From Cyanobium sp. WAJ14-Wanaka (GTDB lineage Bacteria > Cyanobacteriota > Cyanobacteriia > PCC-6307 > Cyanobiaceae): a stretch of 64,000 bases of DNA. Under the pieces are notes generated by a model. The model was given only the letters and a program-made list of their open reading frames with translations, was not told the DNA's origin and ran no database searches. This document shows positions 1-9,626 of this stretch, piece after piece. Location: assembly GCF_024345375.1 (NCBI RefSeq), contig NZ_JAGQAZ010000001.1:744001-808000 (forward strand), in the 5' to 3' direction. A program made the translations under genes and the position numbers. The number at the start of each line of letters is the position of its first letter. Within the stretch, counting starts at the first letter, position 1.

Positions 1-421
1 CAACGAATTTTTGATCAGCAGCCGTGACCTTCGGGTAACAACCTTGCTTGACCTGCGCCACCACTTGCACGATCGTGCCATTGACTATCTGGCCAACTTC
101 CAACTTGCCGCTACCGGCAATTTCACTGCCGTATTTAGCGCTGACCACATAGGCAGCACCCTGGGAGAGGGCAATAACCGCCGCCTGAACAGGCACCTTT
201 TGCTCTACGGCCAGGTTGCAGACCCCTACGGCTGCGGCGAGCGTTAGGTCATTCATCAAATTGATACTTGCCGGCTGGCTGGCTGCCGGTGGTGTAGCCG
301 CTGCCTGGGCAAAAACGGGACCCGCTGAGGCAACAAAGGCACTTAGGCAAGTGGCCGAAAGGGCCACAACGGAACGCAAAACCACCGGGCAGGAGGGGAT
401 TAGTTGCCCCCACTGTGCCAT
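1..421 (-). CDS. secreted hypothetical protein (3' end outside window)
   Basis: A minus-strand reading frame begins at the ATG at 421 and runs off the window edge, giving 140 visible residues. The first 41 residues form a signal peptide: a hydrophobic stretch ending in Phe-Ala-Gln-Ala. After an Ala/Pro-rich linker comes a small domain with two cysteines (Val-Cys-Asn and Gly-Cys-Tyr), the usual look of short periplasmic proteins in picocyanobacteria. I do not recognise the family. The plus-strand frames in the same region are shadows. Confidence 0.6.
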   Translation of the reverse strand, partial: MAQWGQLIPSCPVVLRSVVALSATCLSAFVASAGPVFAQAAATPPAASQPASINLMNDLTLAAAVGVCNLAVEQKVPVQAAVIALSQGAAYVVSAKYGSEIAGSGKLEVGQIVNGTIVQVVAQVKQGCYPKVTAADQKFV

Positions 422-673
422 CTGTGGAGCCTCAAGTCGAGAAAAGCGGCTCTAATCTTTCGCCTAGGCCAGACTGGGCACGGACCAGGGGCCAAAGCAT
501 TAGGCCGTGGGCCATGAAGCGCACCGCACTCAGGACGGCCAGGCCCACGCAGAGGGGGCAATGGGTAATCGACATGGCCCGCTTCCCTCGATAAATCCAC
601 CATGACAGGCCATGCTGGTTCTGGAGGGCGGCTGAAATAAATCGCGTCCCAAAACCTTCCTGGAGACTCGCCG

Positions 674-2395
674 GTGCTGCGGCTCAGTGAGCTGAAATTA
701 CCCCTTGACCACAGCGAGGTGGAGCTCAAGGCTGCCATCTGCAGGCGATTGGGGATCACACCTGACCAACTCAGGACTCACCAGTTGGTGAAGCGCAGCG
801 TGGATGCCCGCAAACGCCAGCAGCTGGCCCTGGTTTACAGCTTTGATCTCGAACTAGAGCTCAGCCCAAAGGCCGAAGCGAAGCTGCTGCAGCGCTTCCG
901 GGGCGACCCCCACCTAAAAGCCAGTCCAGACACCCGCTACCGCCTGGTTTGCGAGCCAGCGGAATTGGCATGCCCACCACTGCTGCGTCCGGTCGTAATC
1001 GGGGCTGGACCCTGCGGTTACTTCGCCGCCCTATTGCTCGCCCAGATGGGCCTAAAACCGCTACTCCTTGAACGCGGCAAGGCCGTTAAGGAGCGCAGCG
1101 CCGACACCTTCGGCTTTTGGCGCGGCAAATTGCAATTCAATCCCGAATCCAACGCCCAATTTGGCGAGGGAGGGGCGGGCACCTTCTCCGACGGCAAGCT
1201 CTACAGCCAGGTGAGTGAAGCCAAGACCTATGTGCGCAAGGTGCTGGAGGAACTAGTGGCGGCCGGGGCCAATCCGGAGATCCTCACCCTGCACCACCCC
1301 CACATCGGCACCTTCAAATTGGCCACCGTGGTGCGGGGTCTGCGCAGCCGCATCGAGGAGCTCGGCGGAGAGGTGCGATTTGAAGCCAGGGTGGATCGGC
1401 TCGAGCGCTGCCAGGCCAGCCGGGCCATCCAGGCGCTAGTGCTGGCCAGTGGCGAGCGGATCGCCGCCAACCAGGTGGTGATGGCTATCGGCCACAGCGC
1501 CCGGGACAGCTTCGCCATGCTCCAGGCGGAGGGCATAGCCATGGAGGTAAAACCCTTTGCCGTGGGTTTGAGGATCGAGCATCCCCAACCGCTGATTGAT
1601 CGGGCCCGCTGGGGACCCGCCGCCGGCCACCCGAAATTGGGTTCGGCGGAATACAAACTTGTGCACCACTGCACTGGCACCAACAGCTCTGGGCGCAGTG
1701 TTTACAGCTTCTGCATGTGCCCTGGCGGATTGGTGGTAGGTGCCACTTCAGAGCCGGGGCGGGTGGTAACCAACGGCATGAGCCAACACTCCCGCAACGA
1801 GCGCAATGCCAACAGCGGCCTTGTGGTGACCGTGAATGGGGCCGATCTCGAGCCCTATGGGGCCTATCCGGGCGATCCCCTGGCCGGGGTCGCCTTCCAG
1901 CGCCACTGGGAAGCCCAGGCATTTGTGGCTGGAGGCGGCAACTACAAAGCGCCGGCCCAAAGGCTGGGCGATTTTCTAAGGGGTGAGGCCTCTAGCCCCG
2001 ACAGCAGCGAAGCAGTTAAGCCCTCCTATCAACCGGGAGTGAGTTTTGGCAGCCTGGAAAACTGCCTACCCAGTTTTGTAATTGCGGCGATTCGAGAGGC
2101 CCTGCCAGCCTTCTCCAAAAACATTCCCGGCTTCCTGATGGAAGGGGCCGTGCTGACCGGCGTCGAAACCCGCACCTCCTCACCTGTGCGCATCCCCAGG
2201 CACAAAGAAACCCTGGAGTGCATAAACACCCCAGGGCTATATCCGGCAGGAGAGGGGGCGGGCTATGCCGGCGGAATTCTCTCAGCTGCCATTGATGGGA
2301 TCAAGGTGGCAGAGCAGCTCGCCCTGGCCCAGATCACTCTTCGTCGTCTTCAGCGCCAAGGGGAACCAGGCGAATCTGCTTGCGACCAAGCTTGA
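674..2395 (+). CDS. FAD-dependent dehydrogenase-like protein (COG2509 type)
   Basis: A 573-residue flavoprotein. About 105 N-terminal residues precede a Rossmann dinucleotide-binding motif, VIGAGPCGYFAAL, near residues 108-120. A GEGGAGTFSDGKL motif follows near residue 165, and a C-terminal GEGAGYAGGI motif completes the FAD site. This layout is that of the COG2509 'uncharacterised FAD-dependent dehydrogenase' family; the substrate is unknown. The start is GTG with no ATG nearby. The last 62 bases overlap the convergent cyAbrB gene. Confidence 0.85.
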   Translation: MLRLSELKLPLDHSEVELKAAICRRLGITPDQLRTHQLVKRSVDARKRQQLALVYSFDLELELSPKAEAKLLQRFRGDPHLKASPDTRYRLVCEPAELACPPLLRPVVIGAGPCGYFAALLLAQMGLKPLLLERGKAVKERSADTFGFWRGKLQFNPESNAQFGEGGAGTFSDGKLYSQVSEAKTYVRKVLEELVAAGANPEILTLHHPHIGTFKLATVVRGLRSRIEELGGEVRFEARVDRLERCQASRAIQALVLASGERIAANQVVMAIGHSARDSFAMLQAEGIAMEVKPFAVGLRIEHPQPLIDRARWGPAAGHPKLGSAEYKLVHHCTGTNSSGRSVYSFCMCPGGLVVGATSEPGRVVTNGMSQHSRNERNANSGLVVTVNGADLEPYGAYPGDPLAGVAFQRHWEAQAFVAGGGNYKAPAQRLGDFLRGEASSPDSSEAVKPSYQPGVSFGSLENCLPSFVIAAIREALPAFSKNIPGFLMEGAVLTGVETRTSSPVRIPRHKETLECINTPGLYPAGEGAGYAGGILSAAIDGIKVAEQLALAQITLRRLQRQGEPGESACDQA

Positions 2396-2696
2396 TTTCG
2401 AATTCATCGCCGGGCTTGAGATCCAGCATGGCGGTGTAGGCCTTGCCCACCATCAGGTTGCCGTTGAACTGCACCTTGGTGCTGTAGCTCAACTTGCGAC
2501 CGCCCTTGCCAGTTTTGCCTACGCCGGCAAAATCCAGACCCTTAGCCCCAAGCAGGGCTTCATAGAAAGCGGTGAAATTGAGGCGTTCGCTGCCGTCTTT
2601 TTTGCTGGAAACGTAACCGCAGGCGCGAACCAAATCAGATTTACTGATATCGCCCATGTCCTTGACCTTAGCCAAGAGTTCAGATCCAGTGAGCAT
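2334..2696 (-). CDS. cyAbrB-type transcriptional regulator
   Basis: A 120-residue protein of the cyanobacterial AbrB-like family. The N-terminal half resembles the cyAbrB lead domain (SELLAKVKDMG, LVRACGY). The C-terminal half carries the DNA-binding part, ending in KPGDEFEIKLGRKQIRL and an acidic tail. In cyanobacteria these proteins adjust carbon and nitrogen genes and may act on chromatin. I cannot tell cyAbrB1 from cyAbrB2. A purine-rich AGGAAAA ribosome site precedes the ATG. The 3' end overlaps the convergent flavoprotein gene. Confidence 0.88.
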   Translation of the reverse strand: MLTGSELLAKVKDMGDISKSDLVRACGYVSSKKDGSERLNFTAFYEALLGAKGLDFAGVGKTGKGGRKLSYSTKVQFNGNLMVGKAYTAMLDLKPGDEFEIKLGRKQIRLVPLGAEDDEE

Positions 2697-2720
2697 TTTT
2701 CCTAGATATGCAACCTTCGC

Positions 2721-2750
2721 ATTATGTCACCCCATTGCCACTACTCGCAA
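2721..2750 (-). promoter_or_regulatory. possible promoter of the cyAbrB gene
   Basis: Read on the minus strand, TTGCGA and CATAAT are 18 bases apart and end about 25 bases before the ATG at 2696. This resembles a housekeeping sigma-factor promoter giving a very short leader. It is a pattern match only. Confidence 0.35.
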
Positions 2751-2794
2751 GTGGGCCATAGCTCAAAAACAAAAATAATTAAATTCTTGCCGAC

Positions 2795-3613
2795 TCAAGC
2801 CTGGGAAACAATGCCACTCCATTGCACAGCCTTCACCTGGTCACGGCGCCAGGAATGAAATAGCAGGGGTTCGGTAGCAGTACTGAGGGGGCATATCGCT
2901 ATTTGATTGGACCCAACTCCGAGGTGGATAAGTTGTTGACGGGCCGCGGAGCGAATGTCCAGGCGGTCATGGCCGGCAAGGCCATCGGCCTGCAGGCCGC
3001 CGCACTCGGCCAAGTCGGCCAGGGCCTGGTCCAAGGGGATGGGTTCTGCCTCTGAGGGGCGCAGGGCCAGGGCCACCTGCTCGCTTACGGACCGCTGCAC
3101 CTGGTAGTCAGCAGCCGCAATGGCTGGTCCGAGGGCCACCAACAAATCCGAACTGCGGGAACCAGAAACAACCAAAGCCCTAACCGCCAGCTCCAGGATC
3201 CGACCTGCCACCCCCCGCCAGCCGGCATGGCAGGCGGCGGCATGCCCCGTGGCCGGGTCGGCCAGGAGTACGGGCGTGCAATCGGCTCCACAGACCCACA
3301 AACTCTGGCCGCCCCCATCACTGACCAGGCCATCGGCCTCCGGCCAGGGGGCACAGCTGGCCTGGCTAGCGGGGATCACCAAGGCGCTGTGCACCTGCTG
3401 GGGGCGATGCACACTCACGCCAGCACTCACATAGCCGGCCAAAACTTCTGGGGTGCGGCCCTGCCATTGGCGGGTGAAAAAGCCGTGCTCAAAATCAGCG
3501 AGCAGATCTGATTGGAGGTAGTAGCCGCCGTAGCAGCCCACCCAGGTCCAATCCTCCAGCTGGTTGAACTCGAGGTCGGGGCGATCAAAGGGCGGATCGA
3601 CTGCTTCAGCCAT
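2795..3613 (-). CDS. pgeF: laccase-domain protein, PgeF/YfiH family
   Basis: A 272-residue protein of the PgeF/YfiH (DUF152) family. Members are zinc-dependent purine-nucleoside-processing enzymes and peptidoglycan-editing factors. The family's metal site is seen in the CGADCTPVLLADP stretch, the CHAGWRG motif and the late LGPAIAAADYQV stretch. I chose the ATG at 3613: its first base is the last base of the upstream Tab2 stop codon (TAATG), which implies translational coupling. A longer reading frame runs ten codons upstream but would overlap Tab2. Confidence 0.88.
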   Translation of the reverse strand: MAEAVDPPFDRPDLEFNQLEDWTWVGCYGGYYLQSDLLADFEHGFFTRQWQGRTPEVLAGYVSAGVSVHRPQQVHSALVIPASQASCAPWPEADGLVSDGGGQSLWVCGADCTPVLLADPATGHAAACHAGWRGVAGRILELAVRALVVSGSRSSDLLVALGPAIAAADYQVQRSVSEQVALALRPSEAEPIPLDQALADLAECGGLQADGLAGHDRLDIRSAARQQLIHLGVGSNQIAICPLSTATEPLLFHSWRRDQVKAVQWSGIVSQA

Positions 3614-4491
3614 TAGGCATCGGGCAGGTCCCGCAGGAGCCAAAAGCCCTCAAAGCGGGTTTCCTCCTCATCGGCCTGGATGGCCACAAACTGCAGGCCC
3701 CCGGCCCGCTGCCGCGAATCGGCGAAGGCCTGGGCAGCGGTCTTGGCCTCACTCGCCTCCAGGTTGGTAAGCAGCCATCTGTCCTCCAGGCCGGCCTCCA
3801 GCACCAACTGCTGGTCAGCGATTTCCAGTCGCACGGGCTCCAGGCCTGCCATCCAGCCGGCCATGGCCAGGGAGCGGGTGGCACTAAAAAGCCTGATTCC
3901 CGGCACCGGCGCCTCCGGATCCAGGCCTTCAGGCAGGGGGACCAGTCCCTGGAAACCCATCTCCCAGTCGGGGGCCTCGGCCAGGTCCTTGAGGGGCAAG
4001 GTTGCCCAGGCCCAACGGTCGCCCCGGGCCGCCTCAGGCAAGGGCACCGCAACGGCACGAATGGGCAGGGGTGCTGGAGCCAATGGGCCCGCCATGTAAC
4101 CGTCCTCGAGGGGGTAAACCTCGCGCTCCCGCTCCTGCAACCAATTCACCAGGGCATAGCAGCGGCGACTGGGCACCAGCTCAAGGGCCAGGCCCTCGGC
4201 GGCCCGTTGGACCATCGTGCGCATCGATCCCCGCCAGCAGCGCAGGCGGCGGGGGGCGGCAAAGCCCTGGTCGGTGGCCTCCCCAAAGGCCTGCTCAAGG
4301 GCCTCCCTTAGCCAGATCGAGTTGACGCTGGTGGCTGGGCAAGCTTTGACGAAACGGAAACAGGGATCCTCTGATCCCACCTCAGGGGTGGAGCTAATCA
4401 ACAGCTCCCAGCGCTTCTTGCCATCGCTCTCCAGGATCGGCCTGGAGTAGTAATCAAGCTCCCAATCGGGGCCCCAATCCCCTGAGCTCAT
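3613..4491 (-). CDS. Tab2/Atab2-family RNA-binding protein (DUF1092)
   Basis: A 292-residue protein matching the cyanobacterial and chloroplast Tab2/Atab2 family. Visible hallmarks are the opening WELDYYSRPI, WELLISSTP and the run LRCWRGSMRTMV. In algae and plants Tab2/Atab2 helps translate photosystem mRNAs such as psaB, so a role in photosystem protein synthesis is inferred. It lies mid-operon: its ATG overlaps the stop of the S1-like gene (ATGA), and its stop overlaps the pgeF start. Confidence 0.85.
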   Translation of the reverse strand: MSSGDWGPDWELDYYSRPILESDGKKRWELLISSTPEVGSEDPCFRFVKACPATSVNSIWLREALEQAFGEATDQGFAAPRRLRCWRGSMRTMVQRAAEGLALELVPSRRCYALVNWLQEREREVYPLEDGYMAGPLAPAPLPIRAVAVPLPEAARGDRWAWATLPLKDLAEAPDWEMGFQGLVPLPEGLDPEAPVPGIRLFSATRSLAMAGWMAGLEPVRLEIADQQLVLEAGLEDRWLLTNLEASEAKTAAQAFADSRQRAGGLQFVAIQADEEETRFEGFWLLRDLPDA

Positions 4492-5804
4492 CCGGCGGCC
4501 TGTTCGTGCTGGCGCAGCACGGAGCGGGCCCGGTTGGCGCGGTCTGCGGCCTCAGCCATCACCTTGTCTTTTTCGATCAGCAATTCACCGGGCTGACCCT
4601 CCAGCAGGGCCGTATTTAGGGCAATGCGGCCGCGGCCTGGATCCAGGTCGGTAATTAGGGCCTTGACCCGGTCTCCCTGGTTGAACACTTCGCGAATGTC
4701 GCGCAACTGCCCACCTGAGATCGAGGACTGGTGCAGCAGCCCACTGACTCCGCCCAGGTCGACGAAGAAGCCATAGGGCTTCACCGACACCACCAGCCCC
4801 TCGACCAGTTGGCCCACCTCCAGTTCGGCAAATTTGGCAGCAGTGGTTGCCTTCTTTTCGGAAAGCACCAACTTGCGGGTTTCCGGATTCACCTCCAGGA
4901 AGGTGACCCCCAGGGTTTTGCCCACCAGGGCCTCATGGTTTTCACCTTCCAGCAGCTGGGAGCGGGGAATAAAGCCCCTCAGGCCCTCCAGATCACAGGT
5001 CAAACCGCCGCGATTAAAGCCAGTGACCTTGACCTGCACAACCTTGGCGTCCTTCTCCATGACCCGCAGCTTTTCCCAGCTCTGGCGTAGGGCCAGGGCC
5101 CGGGCACTGATGGTGACCATGCCATCGGCATTCTGTTCCCGGGTAACCAAAACCTCAATTTGCAGTCCCTTGGGGAAACGCTCCTTGAGGTTGGTAATTA
5201 CCCCCAGACCGCACTCGGCCTTGGGCATGAAGCCCGGTGCCTTGCCACCGATGTCGACATAGACACCATCACTCTCGAGGGCAATCACCACGCCACTGAC
5301 CACTTCACCGGTGGTGCCAACCGGCTCGTTTTCATCGAGGGCGGAGAGGAAGGCCTCCTCGTCGAAGTCGAAGTCGTCGACGCTATGGGTAACCACATTG
5401 CTGGCCCCACCAGCACCGGCGCCAGGCAGGCTGGCCCCCTGGGACTTGGCTGAACCACTGCTCCCCTTGGCCTTGCGGCTGGAATCTGGGCCCAGCAAAT
5501 CGGCCATGGTCAGGCCCTCCATGGAGCCCATGTCGAAGAGATCCTCGTCGCTGCGCCTAACCGGTGCACCGGCGGTGGCAACCGGCACCGGTGCTGGGGG
5601 CGCCAAGCGAACTGCAGGAGCCTGGCTGGAGGCCGGGGCGGTTTCTTGCTCGAGGGCCTCGGGCTGGGGCTCGTCTTTTTTGAGCATCAGCACCTGGGGC
5701 GGCTTGCGCAGGGGCGCCTGCAACTGGGGTTGCTGGGGGCGCTGCGCACCCGGGGGCACTGGCCGAGCCGAGGAAGCGGACTGCTGGTTGCCGGTTCCGG
5801 GCAT
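4488..5804 (-). CDS. S1-domain RNA-binding protein (ribosomal protein S1-like)
   Basis: About 438 residues from the ATG at 5804. The N-terminal third is Pro/Gln/Ala-rich and low-complexity. Then come three S1-type OB folds (GEVVSGVVIALESDGVYVDIG, VVQVKVTGFNRGGLTCDL, GQLVEGLVVSVKPYGFFVDL) and an alpha-helical basic tail. It resembles the second, shorter S1 homologue of cyanobacteria, which binds mRNA. The start is uncertain: an in-frame GTG at 5831 is possible, and the frame is open to 5978, but that would overlap the divergent creatininase gene. It heads the operon with Tab2 and pgeF. Confidence 0.85.
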   Translation of the reverse strand: MPGTGNQQSASSARPVPPGAQRPQQPQLQAPLRKPPQVLMLKKDEPQPEALEQETAPASSQAPAVRLAPPAPVPVATAGAPVRRSDEDLFDMGSMEGLTMADLLGPDSSRKAKGSSGSAKSQGASLPGAGAGGASNVVTHSVDDFDFDEEAFLSALDENEPVGTTGEVVSGVVIALESDGVYVDIGGKAPGFMPKAECGLGVITNLKERFPKGLQIEVLVTREQNADGMVTISARALALRQSWEKLRVMEKDAKVVQVKVTGFNRGGLTCDLEGLRGFIPRSQLLEGENHEALVGKTLGVTFLEVNPETRKLVLSEKKATTAAKFAELEVGQLVEGLVVSVKPYGFFVDLGGVSGLLHQSSISGGQLRDIREVFNQGDRVKALITDLDPGRGRIALNTALLEGQPGELLIEKDKVMAEAADRANRARSVLRQHEQAAG

Positions 5805-5854
5805 CACCACATAGGGCGGGGAGCCCCACACTGTAGTGATCTGTTCTAAGGGCA

Positions 5855-6658
5855 ATGACGCGGGAGTTTCAGCTCGGGCAAATGCGCTGGCCCGAGGTCG
5901 CCCAGGCCGCGGCCCGGCCAGGCAGCACGGTGGTCTGGCCCTTTGGCTCCATGGAGCAACACGGGCCCCACCTGCCACTGCACACGGACAGCCTGTTTGC
6001 GGAGCGGCTGATCGACAGCGTTCTGGAACGCTTGCCAGAGAACCTGCCGATCTGGCGACTGCCCCTGCAGCCGCTTGGCTTCTCGCCTGAGCACAGGGGT
6101 TTTGCCGGCACCCTGAGCCTGCCGGCCGAGTTGCTGATTGCCCAGGTGGTGGCGGTGGGCCAGGAGCTGGCGGGCTATGGCTTCCAGCGTCTTGTCCTGT
6201 TCAACGGCCATGGCGGCCAGATCAGCTTGCTGCAGACCGCGGCCAGGCAGCTGCGCAGCTCGTTGCCCACCCTGGGGGTGCTGCCCTGCTTCATTTGGAG
6301 TGGGCCCGAGGGGATCCAGGAGTTGATTCCCGAACCGGAGCGCAGCGAAGGCCTCCACGCCGCACTGGCCGAAACAAGCCTGATGCTGCACCTGGCCCCG
6401 GGGCTGGTGGCTGCGGAACGGCCGATCGATGGCAACCAGGGCGGCCTGCCCCCCCGGGGCTGGAGCCTGGAAGGGGCAGCACCCAATGCCTGGCTTACCC
6501 GAGACCTCAGCAGCACGGGGGTGGTGGGCAACAGCTCTGGCGCCAATGCGGAGCTGGGCGCTGAGCTTTGGCAGAAACTTGGGGAAGGCTGGTTGCAACG
6601 CTTTGAGTCGTTGCTTGCCAGTGATTGGCCCCCCACCGATAGGCCTGAAGCCCGATGA
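5855..6658 (+). CDS. creatininase-family amidohydrolase
   Basis: A 267-residue protein with creatininase-family signatures: [17 protein letters not shown] near the N-terminus (metal-binding Glu, His and Asp), FNGHGGQ, and [11 protein letters not shown] with its metal-ligand Glu. Members hydrolyse cyclic amides or related bonds; the substrate here is unknown. It is divergent from the S1-like gene, and its stop region overlaps the longest possible frame of the downstream ado gene. Confidence 0.85.
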   Translation: MTREFQLGQMRWPEVAQAAARPGSTVVWPFGSMEQHGPHLPLHTDSLFAERLIDSVLERLPENLPIWRLPLQPLGFSPEHRGFAGTLSLPAELLIAQVVAVGQELAGYGFQRLVLFNGHGGQISLLQTAARQLRSSLPTLGVLPCFIWSGPEGIQELIPEPERSEGLHAALAETSLMLHLAPGLVAAERPIDGNQGGLPPRGWSLEGAAPNAWLTRDLSSTGVVGNSSGANAELGAELWQKLGEGWLQRFESLLASDWPPTDRPEAR

Positions 6659-6699
6659 GGGTGGTTACAGTCGATGCACTAATTGAGAGTGATGTCGGT

Positions 6700-7452
6700 A
6701 TGGCAACCATTACCTCCCCAGGGTTTGCCCCCTCAGACGCCGCCCCATCAGCAGCAGCCCCATCAGCAGCAGCCCAAGGCGAGCAGCTGCCTGACTTCAG
6801 CACCGAGACCTACAAAGACGCTTACAGCCGCATCAACGCCATCGTGATTGAGGGCGAGCAGGAAGCCCACGACAACTACATCTCCCTCGGCGGCCTGATT
6901 CCAGACCAGGCAGAGGAGCTGGCCAGGCTGGCCCGGATGGAGCTCAAGCACATGAAGGGCTTCACGGCCTGTGCCAACAACCTGGGCGTAACCGCAGACA
7001 TGGCCTTTGCCAAGGAGTTCTTTTCACCCCTCCATGGCAATTTCCAAAAGGCTCTGGCTGAGGGCAAGGTGGTCACCTGCCTGCTGATTCAGGCCCTGCT
7101 GATCGAGGCCTTCGCCATTGCGGCTTATCACATCTATATCCCTGTGGCCGATCCCTTCGCCCGCAAGATCACCGAGGGGGTGGTGAAGGACGAATACACC
7201 CACCTCAACTACGGCCAGGAGTGGTTGAAGGCCAACCTGGAAGCCAGCCGCGAAGAACTGGAGCAGGCCAACCGCGAAAACCTGCCCCTGGTGCGCGAGA
7301 TGCTCAACCAGGTGGCCGGCGATGCGGCGGTTCTTCACATGGACAAGGAAGACCTGATCGAAGACTTCCTGATCGCCTACCAGGAAGCCCTGGTTGAGAT
7401 TGGCTTTACCACCCGGGAAATCGCCAAAATGGCCGCCGCCGCCCTGGTTTGA
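6700..7452 (+). CDS. ado: aldehyde deformylating oxygenase
   Basis: A 250-residue ferritin-like di-iron enzyme that converts fatty aldehydes to alkanes plus formate. All six expected ligands are present at spacings matching characterised ADO: Glu53, Glu81 and His84 (MELKHMKGF), Glu136 (LLIEAF), Glu165 and His168 ([10 protein letters not shown]). The start is the ATG at 6700; an upstream frame to 6655 would overlap the previous gene. The N-terminal extension is Ala/Pro/Ser-rich and includes a 15-base tandem duplication. aar follows 65 bases downstream, the usual alkane-synthesis pair. Confidence 0.95.
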   Translation: MATITSPGFAPSDAAPSAAAPSAAAQGEQLPDFSTETYKDAYSRINAIVIEGEQEAHDNYISLGGLIPDQAEELARLARMELKHMKGFTACANNLGVTADMAFAKEFFSPLHGNFQKALAEGKVVTCLLIQALLIEAFAIAAYHIYIPVADPFARKITEGVVKDEYTHLNYGQEWLKANLEASREELEQANRENLPLVREMLNQVAGDAAVLHMDKEDLIEDFLIAYQEALVEIGFTTREIAKMAAAALV

Positions 7453-7517
7453 GCGGGACCCTCTCCCATCCCCAACTCGGCGAGCTGTAGCGTCGGCGAC
7501 ATCGCCGGGCTGAAAGG

Positions 7518-8579
7518 ATGTTTGGGCTGATCGGTCACTCCACCAGTTTTGAGCAGGCCCGCAGCAAGGCGGCAGGCCTGGGCTTCCCCGAATTTGCGGA
7601 TGGGGATTTGGATATGTGGTGTAGTGCCCCGCCCCAGCTAATAGAGCGGGTCTCCCTGACCAGCCGCACCGGCAAAACGATCGAGGGTGCCTACATCGAC
7701 TCCTGCTTTGTGCCGGAGATGCTCAGCCGCTTCAAAACCGCTCGGCGCAAGGTGCTCAACGCCATGGAGCTGGCCCAGAAATCAGGCATCAACATCACCG
7801 CCCTGGGGGGATTCACCTCGATCATTTTCGAGAACTTCAACCTGCTCAAGGAGCAACAGATCCGCGCCACAACCCTGGAATGGGAGCGCTTCACCACCGG
7901 CAATACCCACACCGCCTGGGTGATTTGCCGCCAGGTTGAGGCCAATGCCCCTGCCCTCGGTATAGACCTCAAGCAAGCGAAAGTGGCCGTAGTAGGGGCC
8001 ACCGGAGACATCGGCAGTGCCGTTTGCCGCTGGCTCAGTCAACGCACCGGCGTCAAGGAACTGCTTTTGGTGGCTCGCCAGCAGCAGCCCCTGCTGGATC
8101 TGCAAACAGAATTGGGTAGTGCGCGGATCCTCAGCCTCGAGGAGGCCCTGCCCGAAGCGGATGTGGTGGTCTGGGTGGCCAGCCTGCCCCAAACCCTGAC
8201 CATCGATTCAGCCAACCTCAAATCACCCTGCCTAATGATTGACGGGGGCTATCCCAAAAACCTCGACCGCAAGGCCAGCGGTGCTGGCATCCATGTGCTG
8301 AAGGGAGGGATTGTCGAATTCTGGAGCGAGATTGGCTGGCAGATGATGGAGGCAGCCGAGATGGCGAAACCCCAGCAGCAGATGTTTGCTTGCTTCGCTG
8401 AGGCAATCCTGCTGGAATTCGAAGATATCCACACCAATTTCAGCTGGGGGCGCAACAACATCAGCCTCGAAAAAATGGACCTAATTGGCGCCGCCTCGCT
8501 CCGCCATGGCTTCCAGGCCCTGGGCCTCGAAGACCAGGCTGCTGTCCCTGCCCGCCAAGACGCTCTGGCCCCAGCGTGA
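7518..8579 (+). CDS. aar: long-chain acyl-ACP reductase
   Basis: A 353-residue NADPH-dependent reductase that makes the fatty aldehyde used by ADO. It opens with [15 protein letters not shown], typical of the family. A Rossmann motif ([16 protein letters not shown]) lies near residues 156-171, preceded by the [12 protein letters not shown] region. The stop codon overlaps a possible GTG start of accA, so aar and accA are probably co-transcribed, linking alkane and fatty-acid synthesis. Confidence 0.95.
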   Translation: MFGLIGHSTSFEQARSKAAGLGFPEFADGDLDMWCSAPPQLIERVSLTSRTGKTIEGAYIDSCFVPEMLSRFKTARRKVLNAMELAQKSGINITALGGFTSIIFENFNLLKEQQIRATTLEWERFTTGNTHTAWVICRQVEANAPALGIDLKQAKVAVVGATGDIGSAVCRWLSQRTGVKELLLVARQQQPLLDLQTELGSARILSLEEALPEADVVVWVASLPQTLTIDSANLKSPCLMIDGGYPKNLDRKASGAGIHVLKGGIVEFWSEIGWQMMEAAEMAKPQQQMFACFAEAILLEFEDIHTNFSWGRNNISLEKMDLIGAASLRHGFQALGLEDQAAVPARQDALAPA

Positions 8580-8617
8580 GTCCACCACCCACAAACACCA
8601 CCGCCCGTCCCCAAGCC

Positions 8618-9607
8618 ATGGCCCGCCGCGCTCTGTTGGACTTTGAAAAGCCCCTGGTGGAGTTGGAGGAGCAAATCGAGCAAATCCGCCAGCTGGCCCG
8701 CGATTCAGAAGTGGACGTGAGCCAGCAGCTACTCCAGCTCGAAACCCTTGCCACCCGCCGTCGCAGCGAAATTTTTGAGGCCCTAACCCCTGCCCAAAAG
8801 ATCCAGGTGGCCCGCCATCCCCAGAGGCCCAACACCCTGGATTACATCCAGGTGATCACCGATGAATGGGTGGAGCTCCATGGGGATCGCCGCGGCAGCG
8901 ACGACCAGGCCCTCGTTGGTGGCGTGGGCAGGATCGGCGACCAGGGAGTGGTCCTCCTGGGCCACCAGAAGGGGCGAGACACCAAGGAAAACGTGGCCCG
9001 CAATTTCGGCATGGCCTCGCCAGGGGGCTACCGCAAGGCGATGCGCCTGATGGAGCATGCCGATCGCTTTCGTCTGCCGATCCTCAGTTTCATTGACACC
9101 CCTGGCGCCTACGCAGGAGTGCTGGCGGAGGAGCAGGGCCAGGGCGAAGCGATTGCGGTCAACCTGCGGGAGATGTTTCGGCTGCGGGTACCCGTGCTCG
9201 CCACGGTGATTGGGGAGGGGGGCTCGGGGGGGGCCCTTGGTATCGGCGTAGCCGACCGACTGCTGATGTTTGAGCACAGCGTTTACACCGTTGCCAGCCC
9301 GGAAGCCTGTGCGTCGATCCTCTGGCGCGATGCCGCCAAGGCACCAATTGCCGCAGAAGCCCTCAAGATCACCGGCCCTGACCTACTCCAACTGGGCATC
9401 GTTGACCAGGTGCTTCCCGAACCCTGCGGGGGCAACCATTGGTCGCCCCTGCAGGCAGCCGAAACCCTGAAGGCAGCCCTGCTTGAGCAGCTCAACCAGC
9501 TCCAAAGCCTGAGTGAAGCGGAATTGCTGGAACAGCGCTATGCCAAGTTTCGACGCATGGGCCGCTTCCTGGAAAACGGCGTCCCAGCTCCTTCGCTGAG
9601 CACCTAA
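8618..9607 (+). CDS. accA: acetyl-CoA carboxylase carboxyltransferase subunit alpha
   Basis: A 329-residue subunit that, with AccD, transfers carboxyl from biotin to acetyl-CoA in the first step of fatty-acid synthesis. The start [12 protein letters not shown] matches the family's conserved N-terminus, so I prefer the ATG at 8618 to a GTG at 8576. Crotonase-fold signatures include [18 protein letters not shown] and [13 protein letters not shown]. It lies directly behind aar. Confidence 0.95.
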   Translation: MARRALLDFEKPLVELEEQIEQIRQLARDSEVDVSQQLLQLETLATRRRSEIFEALTPAQKIQVARHPQRPNTLDYIQVITDEWVELHGDRRGSDDQALVGGVGRIGDQGVVLLGHQKGRDTKENVARNFGMASPGGYRKAMRLMEHADRFRLPILSFIDTPGAYAGVLAEEQGQGEAIAVNLREMFRLRVPVLATVIGEGGSGGALGIGVADRLLMFEHSVYTVASPEACASILWRDAAKAPIAAEALKITGPDLLQLGIVDQVLPEPCGGNHWSPLQAAETLKAALLEQLNQLQSLSEAELLEQRYAKFRRMGRFLENGVPAPSLST

Positions 9608-9626
9608 TCCCCATGCCGAAAAACCC

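Noticed and set aside
1228-1683. 151-residue minus-strand frame inside the flavoprotein gene
   Set aside because: A pure antisense shadow with Ser/Arg-rich composition; the plus-strand frame holds clear FAD motifs.
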